Part shown: positions 1-11,510 of the stretch, piece by piece
Layout: each line of letters begins with the position of its first letter
Numbering within the stretch: the stretch's first letter is position 1
NCBI RefSeq assembly: GCF_022376445.1
Contig: NW_025954978.1
Location: forward strand, 186,001 to 250,000
Reading direction: 5' to 3'
Source: Fomitopsis serialis
Lineage: Eukaryota; Basidiomycota; Agaricomycetes; Polyporales; Fomitopsidaceae
DNA: 64,000 nt
Made by a program: the position numbers and the translations under genes
The notes under the pieces: model-generated
What the model saw: only the letters and a program-made list of their open reading frames with translations
Databases searched by the model: none
What the model was told of the DNA's origin: nothing

Positions 1-204
1 CGACGCGTGCTGCGTTCAAGTTCAAGTTGGACGCGACCTACAGGCGTCGTCTGCCCGACGACCTATTCGACGTCCAGCCTCTACAGTAGGGCGGACTGCG
101 GCCGACGACTTGATGCAGGCAGGATCAATATAGAAGCCTTCTGAACAAAGCGGGCGCCCACAGAGGCCCACAGAAGCGGACACGCGCTGCTCGCACAGCC
201 TTCC

Positions 205-3200
205 CCTTGTCTCTGCACCCTCTTCGTTGTGTATGAGCAGGGCTATGAGATGAGACGGATGTTGGTAACCTTCCCAGGTGTGTAAGCTGTATCATGATTA
301 GGCGAACTGATTGACGGGAGTCCTAGACACAGGATCCGAGTCTGTCCTGTATCGGGGATAGGGTGTAGAAAGGACGTCAGGGCCTCCTGCGTCGTAGATG
401 CACCAGACAGGGACAACAGACATGGCGTGCTTACCCCTAGCATCTGTTGTGCGGCGCCCGGTGCTGCTACACGCTAGCACTCACCATGGGGTTATGATTC
501 AAGTTCACACTGCACCGGTAGAGGCAGCCGCCACAATTTCACCACCAGAATCGTGCCTTCAGTTGATGCATCCAATAAGGATCTCAAACCGACCGACATT
601 AGAGGTGAGTGTTAATCCTGAAGTTGGTGTATAACATACGAATGGCTTAGCATTACCGTTCCGATCCAGGAGTATGCGGAGGATCCGCTTGCTGGTCATA
701 GTTAGGACTCGGAAGTGCAAATCACCTGTTCGGGACCTGTTCCGCCGTTTGACCCGGAATTGCGCGTGTCCTCAAAAAGGTGGTGGTATAATGACGACGA
801 GCATGCGATCCCCGACACGCAGCGGCGTCGCTGAACCTTTCCTCTTCCGGTACGCTTTCCCCTCGTTAGCTAAGATTCCTGCACTGACGGCCCCTGATAT
901 CACCGCCCAAACGGTCTGTTCTTCCGGCGGCAGAATGGCGATAACGATCTCTCACGGAACCAATTTCCTAATGCTCGCTGTGGGTCCACATGCCGAGTAT
1001 GGACAACCTCCTCCTCCAGGCGCTTCTGCTCGCTCCCGACATTCCATCCACAACCACTACAGACCTCCTGCAGCCCCTCTACACCCCAAAGCCATGCGTA
1101 TAGCTATGGTGAAAATTATTGCCCCGTCGATGGGCAGAATGCTGCTCGTCAGCTACCGCGCTGCCAACAATTCCAGCATAACCCGGATATCCTGGGCGCT
1201 AACAAATTCGCTCAAAACCAGGGTTTCAACGATGTCGGACAGACTGACAACGCGTATGACACGATCCAGGCTGAGAGTGCGCAATAAGTGGCTGCAGGGG
1301 CAGCCGGTGCCACTCGGGGTCATCGGTTTGTACTTGAGGACGCTCGTGGACAGCTTCGTCGTGCGTTCGCGAACTATAGAGCGCCTGTGCCGTCTCTGTC
1401 GCCTCCAACGGCCTCGCCGCAGGCAAGTACCCTCTCTGCCCCATCTGATATCTGAAACTCTCAACTAATTGTTCTCCAGCTGCCCGACACGAGGAGTGAC
1501 TCGAGTAGCCCCGCTGGCTCGGTCGGGGGCCAGCCGAGCCGCCACGGCGGAGGCGGCGGAAACAGGAGCCCCCGGGACGTGTCTCATGTCCCAGGCGTTA
1601 CAGGACAACCGCACAGAGCTCAGGGCTCACAGATGGGTGCAGTGATACCCGTTCAGGGCGAGCAAAACGCGTCGCCACAATCGATTAGCCCCGGGCCTCC
1701 CTACGGGGCATATATTCGGCGCGGCAGATTGGAGCAAACGGACTATGAGAATGTGGCCCATGGAATGACGGGTAATGTACTCCAGCGTCCTCCGGTGCAT
1801 CGATTTGCATCGACAGGCGTCGTAGCGGGCCCATCGTCGCAGAACGTCTTCAACGTGCCGCGCCACGTCCAGGGCGGGGGCCCTCCTGCATACCCGCAAC
1901 CCCCCTCGCTCCCTCAGACGCCACATCTCGATCTACGCACCCGCCAGCTCTCTCTAGACGATAGACCGGTGCATTACGGAGGGCACCTACAGCTGCCACA
2001 GCAACCGTATGGCGTGGCGCTGCCGATCCCACCATCTACGCCCATGGGACCCATGGGCATCGGGGCCGTGCAGCAACCCCAGCTGCCTTTGACACACACC
2101 GCCGCCGCCATCCTGGGTGAGAACCTGACGCTGGGCATGTTATCCGACTCTCCGATTCCTGGTGAAAAGCCTAACTACCCCTACCCGACTCTAATCAGGG
2201 CGGCCATCCTCGGGAGTCCGCGCAGGGCTCTGACGCTGCAAGGGATATACAGGGCTCTCGAAGACAGATTCGAATGGTTTAGGGACCATCGAAATGACAG
2301 GGCATGGCAGGTGGGTGTTACCCAGGCATTGTCTTTACGCCACAGACACTGACAAGAGGAGGGCAGAATTCAATCCGCCATAACCTGTCTCTGAACAAGA
2401 TATTCCGCAGGCTGGCGAAGCCTATCACCGAACCCGGAAAGGGCAGCTACTGGACCGTGGACTTCGCCGCAGGCGAGGGCAACAAGCGTGAGCGCAAGCG
2501 TTCCAAGCGCGCTCGCAGGACCGAGCAGGCGCGCCATGCCACCGAAAGCGATGCCCCTTCCTCCTCGCGCCAGATGGAGGAACACGGCAGTAGCAGCGAT
2601 GACGAAGGTGACAACCAATCCGTGTCGACCTCCCAGAGCCAGAGCCTCCCTCCAACGCCGTATATCGGCCGATCGTTCTACGAGGAACTGCCTGTCGACC
2701 CAGCGCTGCTCGACCAAGGTCACATTGTCGGACATGGCCGCATGTTCCCGCAGAGGAGCCCCAGGATGGGCCCGGCACCGTATGCGCGCCCGGCCTTCCC
2801 GATGCCCATCCCTGCGTCTTCAAATCATGAGTCTCGCTTCGCTGCGCTCGGTCAGTTTTCCTTGCGCCCAGGTCAGACTACGACGTTCGGAGATCTGCCT
2901 TTCGATCCGCGCGCATCTGGTCTCGATGCCTGGGAGGCTTCCTTCATGGCAGGACCTCCTGTGCCGCCCACCTGGGGCACCCAGGCTTCTGCGCCGCCGA
3001 TGTTCAATCCGTCATTCCAACCCTCTAGGCCTACTCCCGGGGCCGGATATCAGCCGCAGATGAGAGGGCGCCCTGTTCGGTCTGTGACAGATCCTGCCAC
3101 CACGACTTCGAGTCCTATTGGTACCCCGGCGGGTGTCCAATCCAGCCCATCTCACCACGGCGCTCTCACCGTCTCCGCCGAGAGCCTGGCGTCTGCTACT

Positions 3201-3314
3201 GGCGCGAGCTCAAGCGCTACCTCTGAAGCTGGAAGCGTCCACAACGTCGCTGGGCCCAGCGTACCCCAGGTTTATAAGCGCGAAAGCAGCTCCTCTTCCT
3301 CGTCCCAGGGGTAA
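205..3314 (+). repeat. Fork-head duplication unit, copy A
   Basis: This unit contains fork-head copy 1 plus about 785 bases upstream of its first ATG. It matches the block starting near 61450 in the same orientation. Landmarks shared by both are a stretch ending in a 'ctcttcgttg' motif (about 221-231 and 61478-61489), a 'caggatcc.agtctgtcctg' stretch (about 330 and 61613), and a long near-identical block just before the ATG (about 895-1000 and 62150-62250). The distance from the first landmark to the ATG is nearly equal in both. The edges are approximate because alignment was by eye. Confidence 0.75.
990..3314 (+). CDS. Fork-head (FOX) transcription factor, copy 1; N-terminal frame interrupted
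   Basis: This is a nuclear winged-helix DNA-binding protein. The domain is split by an intron at 2311-2366: the first half (about 2170-2310) encodes [18 protein letters not shown] and ends in AWQ, and the second half starts [13 protein letters not shown] and runs to GKGSYWTVD, followed by a basic stretch ([12 protein letters not shown]). The tail is Ser/Pro-rich and ends at the stop at 3312-3314. An upstream intron, 1423-1479, has a GC donor (gcaagt). The ATG at 990, or the in-frame one at 999, matches the start of copy 3. From about 1010 the coding frame shifts relative to copy 3, and an in-frame TAA lies at 1285-1287 where copy 3 has a Tyr codon. Downstream of 1480 the frame is clean and includes an intact fork-head domain. 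It could be an active gene with an unresolved 5' exon or a decaying paralog. Target genes are unknown. Confidence 0.8.
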
Positions 3315-4168
3315 GCAGCTCGTCATCGTTGACTATGACCCGCTGCAGTACGCCAATACCCCATGCTGTCGACGACTCATCGCTAGCCCCGCACCAGGTG
3401 CCTGTTCTCGTCAAATCGCTATGCATGTCAATATCGCGCTAACCGCCAAGCCTCGCCGTCTGCATGAAAACAAGTCACATCTCGCTATCATCATCCTCAT
3501 GCTATCTTGCTTTCGTGTTTCGCAAAATCGCAGCCTCAACCCCACTCTCAAACTCTGCTTTCAAATGCGCCTCAATTCTATTTGGCATCCTCGTCTCCTG
3601 CAATCCGTGGGAGAATCAGTTTCCCCCTTCTGTACCAGATGTCCAGTTCTGCCATTGGGGAACACATCGCTGTCTATACCAAACCAAGTCTGTATTTTAT
3701 TGTGAGTGTCCGGTGTACGATTACGGTCTCGGTGATCTTTGCTCTGTCCTGCTATATCAAACCTGCTCTCGCATCCAAAGAAAGGGAAAGTCTCGGATCG
3801 TTAACGGATTGCGGTCCCCCCCCCCCACTCTACATGCTGTGCTGTACGGATTTCCGGCTTTACCTGTGCCCCTGTGAATATCTGCTGTGTAGCATCGTCG
3901 TGTTAAATGCCTGCTGTCATGTACATAGTTTGTAAGTGTCTATAGCGTTAGCCAACAACATAGCGTCACCGTGACGTCCTTTCGCGGCTCTACAGGGCGG
4001 AGGTCGACAAGGTAGGCTATGGATGCCGGCGAAGGACACCGAAACTTTGCCGATGAACGCGTTACATCTCACAGCGCTGAACAGAGTGCATGGTCGGCGT
4101 GTCCAAAGAGACTTTAATCATAGGGACGTATGAGATACGACTACGAACGAATATTCTACGCTTCATCA
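3315..4168. other. Gene-free stretch between fork-head 1 and the F-box gene
   Basis: This is probably 3' untranslated sequence of both convergent genes. The short open frames here look like no known protein. A run of 11 C lies at 3816-3826. Confidence 0.6.
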
Positions 4169-5468
4169 TTATGCGACTCTTGTCCACTCGTCATCTGGGT
4201 AACTTGGTAGTCTGACTCGGTCCATCACTTTGCCTTCCCGCAGTTCATACATCATCGGTTCGTTCATCTCGCCATAAAATATGAACCTTCGCAACGAGCG
4301 ACAGGCCACCGCGACGTCCTCTGCGAATTGCTGGATTTCCTCCTGCAACAATGGGAAGGGGCGCATCCACGTTGCCTCCCAGACGAAAGTCTCCAGCGTC
4401 AGGCCGGGCCGCAAGAAAGGCCGGGTGTCATAGACGTCCATGCTCGTGAGCGTCGGCACCCGGCGACCCTTGTATGTCGGGCGCGTGAGCAACCGTGCAC
4501 TCGTATGTGTATACTAGCAGCGCTACTCACAAAGTGGAACCCAATCACGTCGCGAACCTCGAGGTACTTCAGACATTTGGGAAGACCGCGGCGGAATGCG
4601 ACGGCAGGAATGGTTTCTTCATCCTCCCCGATGCGGCTCTCAGCCATCTTGAAGCTGATCAGTTGGTCGCCGAGCAAGTAGAGTATCTCGTCGATCTCTC
4701 TTTGGGGAAGCATTCCGACTGCGAGGTGCGTGATGCCACGTGCGGAGCGAGCGAAAGGATGGTATCCTGTCTCGCAGCTCAGATACTTGAGGTGGTTGAG
4801 GGCGGTAGCCGGGATGCGAGGTACAGGCTCGGTGCCGCTCACGCTGTTCCATTGAAGGAAAGTGATGTCTGGCTGTTGTGCAAACAACTTGACGATCTCC
4901 GGTGTGAATGGTGCGTTTGTGTCGAGGACACGGAGTCGGAACGGACACAGGGCCCCAAGTTGTTCCAGCACAGGCAAGAGTCTTGTCGAGTTGGTGTCGT
5001 CGAACAAAGTCAAAGCGAGTCCCTTCAAATTCGGAACTATGCGGAATATATCCACCAGCGCTGCAACCGCCCTCTTCTTGACTCGACTTTTCGCGCTGTG
5101 GATCTCTAGCGCGTGCACCATGCGTGCACGTCGCACTGAAGCCTGGAGCGCGGAATGTATAGCCAGAATATGCCGGGTTCGCCACCGCTTCAAGACGATC
5201 ACCCTGTACAGGTACGGGTCGGCTTCTCTGTGAGCCACTCGACATATGAGGCTGGATGAGAGAAGGGTATCGCAGTCGTCCACATTCGCGAAAACGAGCG
5301 ACCATAGCTCGGGCGGGAGTTCACGAGGCTGAGGGGGCGGGGGCTGGGCTCCGTCAGAGCCCGTATGTGTATGCGTCTGCTTAGACTGGAATGTATCAGT
5401 ATCGCGGTGTCTGATGACCCTCATACAGGTCTCACCTTCTTCGTCTTATGCTTACGGCTTGTCTTCAT
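4169..5468 (-). CDS. F-box protein
   Basis: Three exons are seen: 5468-5436, 5385-4531 and 4468-4169, with introns of 50 and 62 nt, giving about 395 residues. The short first exon encodes a basic start (MKTSRKHKTKK). The F-box follows at about residues 28-70 (RELPPELWSLVFANVDDCDT, then a 'LICRVAHREADPYLYR' segment), as in the large agaricomycete F-box family. The rest resembles the degenerate leucine-rich C-termini of that family. F-box proteins recruit substrates to SCF ubiquitin ligases through Skp1; the substrate here is unknown. The start at 5468 was preferred over the ATG at 5424 because the latter lies inside a good intron (gtgaga...ttccag) that joins in phase. The frame is intact. Confidence 0.75.
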
Positions 5469-6066
5469 CTTGGCGGGGTGTAGGTACGCGAGAAAGGCGA
5501 CGTGCGACGTCGCTGGGTGAAGCAAGGCGGTACCTGCGAGGTTTCTGCAGAGGAAGATATAAGGCGTGCCACTCAAGTGCCACTGGTAAGGCTTTGTCCC
5601 TTCGAACCTAGATTCTGACATGAAATTGGTCGCCATCAGCCGCTCTTTTGTATAAGGGATCTTGAAGATAACTGATGCCGCCACAGCCACTGGTAGGGAC
5701 CTTATTGACATAATAGGCGTGCATTGTTCGGGCTGCGGTTAAACATTTCCAAGCGTCCTTGTTGGCCGATATATGGGTACAACGCCATGTCTAAGCTCTT
5801 GTTTATATGTGACGAGTTTTTGCCCTTGCCGTAAGTTATTGAAGTTGATGATTGTAAGAGCATGCTAAGCCACAAACCAGTTGGTCGCTGTCTCATGGTG
5901 ACAACCCAGTGGTAACTAGCGTAGTACTTCAGGGCACCGCAGTACGACCCGCATCATGCACGACAGTGAACAGTGATGCTACGAGCATGTTGTCGTTGGA
6001 AGTTAATTTTTATCCTTGTGACGATCCTGCTTTTCATCAGCGCATGATATACTGGGCGCCATATGG
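5469..6066. other. Intergenic stretch, nothing recognised
   Basis: This lies between the F-box start (5468) and the ALKBH7-like stop (6067). It presumably holds the F-box promoter and the 3' end of the dioxygenase. No coding pattern was seen. Confidence 0.6.
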
Positions 6067-6989
6067 TCAATGACGCACCCTGACCATGATACTCATGCGT
6101 TGCCCGCCATTGTATTGCTTGCCGCCAAATTGCCCGTTCAGGAGAACGGAATGCTGGAAGTCGAATCGTGTCGTATCTCTGCCCAGAGATGAGCCCATGG
6201 ATTCCTGCTGATCAGCCGAGGCTTACCGTTGGATGTACACACTTCCGGACTGGAGTGGTAATGTATAAATCTCCTCAGGATTCGAGATGTTCTCTAATTT
6301 GAGAAGGCGCGGCGCCCCTAGGCTTATACCCAGTATCCACGAGCCGCTGGCTCCGACGTTGTCTACGTGAGGCTTGCATCGTGCTGCAATCAACGAGAGG
6401 CATTCATAGCTGCTGAACCAGACATACACTTATTTCGCCGTCGGAAGCAAGGTGGAGAAGGTGTGTCTGAACATTCGGGCTAGGGTAGATGGCTTCCAGA
6501 CGGTCTAGGGCGGGCAGCAGGTCCTCCGCAACTTCTGATCGCAAGGACGATACATGCATCTCTCTAAATCGTCTGATGACACCGTCATAGTGTCCCTACG
6601 TAGCGATGGTAAGCGTTATCGTCTCATAAGCTTACCTGTTGTCAACCCCGACATACCTCCTGGAAGTCGTAGTATTCATCAGGCAGGAATAGTGACTGGA
6701 CGGACACTCTATCGTCTGTAGTGCCGCTGGTTGGACGAGTCCGCATGAGCTCCTTCCGCCGTAGCCTGAACGACCTCCTCTCCGAAATATCAAGTTTCCG
6801 AAGCGCAACATCTAGCAGAGCACGCTGTTCGCGTATAGAGAAGAAGTCCGGGAAGTATTGGAGGTCCGCGGGTAAGCCCAGGCGGGTAGCCTGCTGAAGT
6901 CTCCTAGCGGTAGTTGAGATATGTCGCGAGTAGATGATAGATACTGAATTGGCATGACGGAGATTGCAGGCGAGCTTCCGCGCGAGCAT
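6067..6989 (-). CDS. ALKBH7-like Fe(II)/2-oxoglutarate dioxygenase, probably mitochondrial
   Basis: Four exons (6989-6657, 6595-6430, 6383-6227, 6178-6067) join in phase to about 255 residues. The N-terminus is Arg/Lys/Ala-rich and low in acidic residues (MLARKLACNLRHANS...), like a mitochondrial presequence. The AlkB-type core follows. 'LPADLQYFPDFFS' and a 'HYDGVIRRFREMH' segment precede the metal site, with HxD in 'KPHVDN'. 'GSWILGISLGAPRLLKL' follows, then the distal His in 'FDFQHSVLL' and an Arg near the end (RMSIMVRVRH) suited to 2-oxoglutarate binding. ALKBH7 in animals is mitochondrial and linked to programmed necrosis and fat metabolism rather than DNA repair; the role here is inferred by family only. 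The second intron (46 nt) leaves a slightly unusual 'TRC' before KPHVDN, so that junction is less certain. Confidence 0.75.
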
Positions 6990-7495
6990 GGTCGACCACT
7001 GGTCGTCGCCTACAAGCTCGGCGAATGCTTGACAGTCAGGGGTGCTGCACGTGACCAATGGACTCGACATTGGACAATCATGGCACTGGCGCCGGCACTG
7101 GCACTCTGTTGGCATGAGCAAAGAGACGACCATATGTATTTCCTGGATATAGCGCGAAGACGACACGGGAGAAAATGTCTGGTGAGCTTTATCTTGGTAA
7201 GTATGCGCGGGAGACAGCTGAGGATGTGATGTGTGCCAATTGAAGAGAAGGATGAGCTCGCAGACTGAGTGAGTGCAGAGTCCACGCGATGCGCACATGT
7301 ACGTAACATCAGTACTTAAGTACTTAAAGTTCACTCAGTCGATATGTTCCTTTCTTCTTGTCTTTCATCACACCCTCATCATTGTCTGATCCCGAGCAGG
7401 AAGGATCCAGCTGTCTTACACAATGAAGGTGCGCAAATCCCCGTCTTGACTGGGTAGTTGACCACTCATCCGTTGCGGTGTAGGTTGAATACAAC
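6990..7495. promoter_or_regulatory. Shared upstream region of two divergent genes
   Basis: This 506-base region separates the ALKBH7-like start (6989) from the start at 7496. A perfect 14-base palindrome lies at 7311-7324 (agtacttaagtact), but no factor is assigned to it. The long minus-strand open frame that continues upstream of 6989 is judged non-coding. Confidence 0.4.
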
Positions 7496-8927
7496 ATGGA
7501 CGACGGTGAATGGCAGGATGTCCCAGAAGTAGACTTTGCGCCGTTGTCACAGACCCAGTCGGCGTCGTCGAGCCCTATCGGCGTGCAAAAGGCCATCCGC
7601 AGACGCAAGACTCACAAGACGGCGAGCCTCACGCGCACGCCTTCCGTATCGTCTCGACGATCCGCGACGCCCGTAGTGCCACTGCGAGAAGAGACACCTA
7701 CCCTAGTGGATTACGAGCAAATGCAGCGGGATGTCCTTTCTGGTGCATCGTCCATAGTATCCTACATCGTGAACGTCCTGGCGATCGCCAAGTTCTGGCT
7801 GCTGAAGAAGCCACTCGCGGTCCTCGCCTTTGTTGTGACCCTGGCCTTCTGTCGAGGTGCGTCGCAGACAAGTCCCGCTTTTGTTTTCGCCTATGTGTAT
7901 CCCCGGCATCTCATCCAGCACGTTCTGGACTGGTGCCACTGCATCCGGTTCGGCCACCACGGACAGAAGCCGAAGTCAGCGAACTTCGCCCAGCTTGTCA
8001 AGCTGCAAGACAGCTTCGAGAGCATCATGGATGCGAACGTGCGCACGGGCGCGATAGGTCTTAAGCTCAAGGGATCGGAAATGGTCATGCGCGACTTAGT
8101 CGCACGCGTGCGCGCGAGCGACCTCACGAGCCGCGACACCCTCGCGGAAACCCTCTTACGGTTCGTCGAGGATGCGAAGAAGACGGGAGAAGGCCTGCAC
8201 AGGCTTAGTGCGAAGATCAACGGCGCCGTGGATGAGTGAGTCCGATTCCTGTTCAGCATGTCTGACATGCACACGCTAACCACGCGTACTCAGCATTACA
8301 ACCATGAACGGCCAGGCGATGCGCACCATCGAGGCAGTCTCGAACAGGGGGAGCTTCTCGTTGTCGCGTATCATGACCCGTACCGACACCGAGGCGGTCA
8401 TCCTCCGCTCGTTCGAAGACGCGTTGGACACGCTCACCAAGGAGACCCACCGCGCAGTGCTCGAGGCCTCCGTCAGCGCCGCAAACCTCGAGCGGCTCCA
8501 GGAGCACCTCCTCACCATCCACGAGATCATCACGCGGGAAAGCGTCGCGCTGAACGATGCGCAAGCGGAGCTGCCCTCCGAGTTGTGGACGATCCTCAGC
8601 GGGGACGGCAGCACGCGCCACAAGAGCGAGATGCACCTCACGCTTCTGAGATATATCGGGCGCTACCGCAAGGAGGCCACCGCGCATGTCGTCTTTACGC
8701 ACGAGGTGCTCCAGGAGGTCGAGGCGGACGCGGAGGAGCTCAGGGAGCGCGCGGCCGCGCCTGCGATCGTGGGCGATCGCGTACCTGCGGAGGTGTTGCT
8801 TCAGAGCATTGGTGACGGGATTGAGAAATTGAAGGCGGGGCGCCAGAGAACGAGCGAGAAACGGCAGGCGTTGATGGACAAGCTGCTGGCGTCGCCGGGC
8901 GATGTGTTGGGCATCAAATTTGATTGA
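7496..8927 (+). CDS. Membrane protein of unknown function
   Basis: Two exons, 7496-8235 and 8294-8927, with a 58-nt intron (gtgagt...ctcag), give about 457 residues in an intact frame. I do not recognise the family. Residues 1-75 are polar and rich in Ser, Thr and Arg. A strongly hydrophobic stretch follows at about residues 85-120 ('IVSYIVNVLAIAKFWLL' and 'PLAVLAFVVTLAFC'), with a weaker one soon after ('SPAFVFAYVYP'). The remainder is charged and heptad-like with repeated Glu, Leu and Arg, suggesting coiled coils. The layout (short cytosolic N-term, one or two membrane spans, long helical domain) fits an organelle or nuclear-envelope membrane protein, but that is speculation. Codon usage looks native. 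Confidence 0.7.
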
Positions 8928-9549
8928 GTGCGGTGCCGAGTTTGCTTGTATTCTTCGGTCCCTTCAACATTTTGACTGTTTGTAACACTCCAAAGGAGTG
9001 ATGTTCCGACAACCATGCCTATATTTGTATCATCTCGATCATCGTCATGACCCAATGCGTCCTTGTGCCAAAGATCTAAGCATCAGTGTATTCGTATTTC
9101 CACACTCGGATTGTAGATGTTAAACTCACCCTTTCGTGCACGAGCAATCCCATATCCCTTGTCCGTATCGATGCTCGGGGCTCTCAGAGATGTAAGCGGG
9201 GGATATGTAGGTGATTTGTTGGAAGGGAAGAGTAAGTTGGAAACCGAAACGTCTCGACATACGAAAGGGCAGCAACTGGCGTTGTGGCGCGTACCCACCC
9301 CGGTCTGGGCCACAGACGCGTCGCGACCGGTGGTCAACGGGACCCTACCAGAAAGTGCCAGATCGGACTGAGGTGTAGGCCATTGCATCAAGGCACTCGC
9401 AGATGCGCATAGAACTTGTCATTGGACATCAGAAATTACAGGTAGTGTCAACACTGGGGCCCCTGTCAAACGAAATCGGTTGCGTGGCTAGCATTGCAAG
9501 ACATCCCCAAGGAGAGCCACAACGGTGGTTTCCAGATGCTAGACGACTC
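8928..9549. other. Intergenic stretch between convergent genes
   Basis: This lies between two converging genes and probably holds both 3' untranslated regions. Short open frames on both strands (for example 9083-9391) show no protein-like pattern. Confidence 0.6.
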
Positions 9550-10733
9550 TCACTGCTTTACCGTAGGTGCGACAGCGTCACACATGAACCTCCAGTGCAT
9601 CTTCCCACACCGCGAACACGGGGTCGCCGGCTGAACGACATCCTTCTTCGGACACTGCACCCCTTTATGCGGGCCTTTGCACACCGGACATGCCAAAGTC
9701 CCCCTGAACTCGGCCAGTCGCCGCAGCCGCTCGATGCCTTGCGGCATCAGCGGGCGGACGCTGTCACGGGCGTTCATGAACTGGGAACGCCATGGCGCTG
9801 CGTCGCGCCTGAGGTGGTCCTGGAACTTCTGCTCTATGAGGATCGCGAGCCGCACGTCGCGGAGGGTGATGCCCGGGCTTTTTGACGGTTTTGCGTCCCG
9901 CGTCGTGGGCAAGGGGCGCGCCGAGTGCGTGTGCGTCCTGATGTGGATGGATTCGTCGTCGACCAACATGGTGCAATGGTGCTGGACGAGCGAAGGTCAA
10001 CGAATCAGAACGAGCATCTTGAGTGAGGTGCAGAGCGAATGATACACTCACATCCTCTGCGGTCTGCACACTGCCTACGCTCTCCGCAAATCCAACGCCG
10101 CTTCATGATGCTCCGGCCCAAAGAAGAAGATTTTACGAGCTCCGGGCGACATCGTCACCCCGCGGCAAGCGCTTGTCTGCCGTGAACTCCGAGCTTCCAA
10201 TGAACCACCCCTGCTGGTACAAAGGGCTGAGATACTGCACGATCTCCTCCTTCGTCAGATATGGACACGGATAGTTCGGCGCGTCGGGCAAGGGAGGGAG
10301 CGGCAGGAGCCCACGCGCCTTCGCATTCGCCTCGCGCTCCCTGCGCCGTTCTTCCTTCTGTGCCTCGGTTCGTGGTCCAGGGCTCCTTGTCTTTATTTCA
10401 TTCTATGTTATGGCTCGAGATGTAGGTGCTGGATACTCACGGATGGTGGGAGCTGTCCTCTGAGCTTGTAGGCGAAGCTGAGAAACTCTCGTCCCGACAA
10501 GGATTGAGGTCGGTCATTGGAGGTTCTGCATCTTGTACAGGAGTCCCTGTAGGCTCGGATGCAGGCTCGGCACTTGTAGACGAGGGATGTTGGTCTGTAG
10601 ACTCAGAGGTCGCCCTGGCCCAAGTCGCGTGGAAGGGACGATGGTGGGAGCATGTTGAGAGTTTGGGCGGTCTCTTTCCAGCGAGCAGACCAAGCTGGAG
10701 GGACTTCTTCACCGCGAAGGCATGGACTAGCAT
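9550..10733 (-). CDS. Pterin-4a-carbinolamine dehydratase-like protein with tandem C-terminal zinc knuckles
   Basis: Three exons are inferred: 10733-10441, 10385-10052 and 9981-9550, about 355 residues. The start (MLVHAFAVKKSLQLGLLAGK...) looks like a mitochondrial presequence, followed by a Ser/Thr-rich linker. A segment 'YLTKEEIVQYLSPLYQQGW' and then 'FFFGPEHHEAALDF', 'AEDHH', 'IHIRTHTH' and 'GITLRDVRLAILI' follow the pattern of the pterin_4a fold, with the paired His, the later His and the Asp in place; the Pro usual after the paired His is Cys here. The C-terminus has two zinc knuckles of identical spacing, CX2CX3HX4C (about 9644 down to 9559). Two frame changes in exon 2, near 10145 and 10105, must be corrected to join the pieces; they cancel out. 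Enzymatic activity is not assured. Confidence 0.65.
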
Positions 10734-11510
10734 TGGCGTGGGAGCAAAACAGGCAGATTCTAGGATATAGCACTAAGCAGACAGTGACGGACCACGGTCT
10801 TCCCAAATCCTGAAATTGGCATCTTCGTGGCGTGGGAAACAGCAGTGACTGCGAGCGCTTCCACAGCTTGCTCCCGACCAGGCTAGGTTCGCAGATCGAA
10901 CACTAGTACCCCGCGCTGGTGTCATTGTGCCAGTCGGTTCTCAGCGCAGACGCAATATAATAAGTGCAGAATCCAGATGGTACATATACTGTAACAACGG
11001 TGACATTGCTATGCTAGTAGTGCTGAGCGCGCGAGCTAGTAGCTCACAGATCAAACTAAGCAACTCCCCCAACGACGTCGGAAGCATATATATTTCGAGA
11101 CAAGCAATGCTAGCAACGATAACAACAGCCAACATCAAGCAATACAGCATATAAGACCGAGATAGCAAAGCCCTTGAATAGTCAAGGTCTGTACGAGATG
11201 CAGGCACGGTACGATCGATGCAGAGCAGGATGATAGATAGCAAGGAGATAGAGCAAGCACGTTTGTGCACGACGAGGGATAGCGAGGCAAGAGCGATGAG
11301 CAACGACGACAAATCATACAAAACGGGATTTAAGCAAAGCGGCAGCGACGGAAGCGAGGCGGGCGACGGGAATAGCAAGTGTGGCGGGACAGAGCGGTTA
11401 ACCAAGAAAGCAGCAAAAAGTGCGTGTCTACAAGCGATCAGGTCAGTACAGGACAGCAGGAGTCATTTAAAAGAGAGCGAGATTTTGGAGAAATGTGCTC
11501 AGCGAGCTTC
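10734..11510. other. Intergenic stretch, nothing recognised
   Basis: This lies upstream of the pterin-dehydratase-like gene and downstream of fork-head copy 2. The stretch is AG-rich on the plus strand around 11170-11510. No gene-like coding pattern was found. Confidence 0.55.

Noticed and set aside
674..1468. A 264-codon plus-strand open frame overlapping the fork-head 1 N-terminus
   Set aside because: It is out of frame with the fork-head sequence, has no family signature, is not kept in copy 3, and its composition is Arg/Ser/Thr-rich as expected of an alternative frame of GC-rich coding sequence.
7856..7918. A possible 62-nt intron (gtgcgt...atccag) inside the membrane protein gene
   Set aside because: Removing it shifts the frame and soon hits a stop, whereas reading through keeps an intact 457-residue frame.
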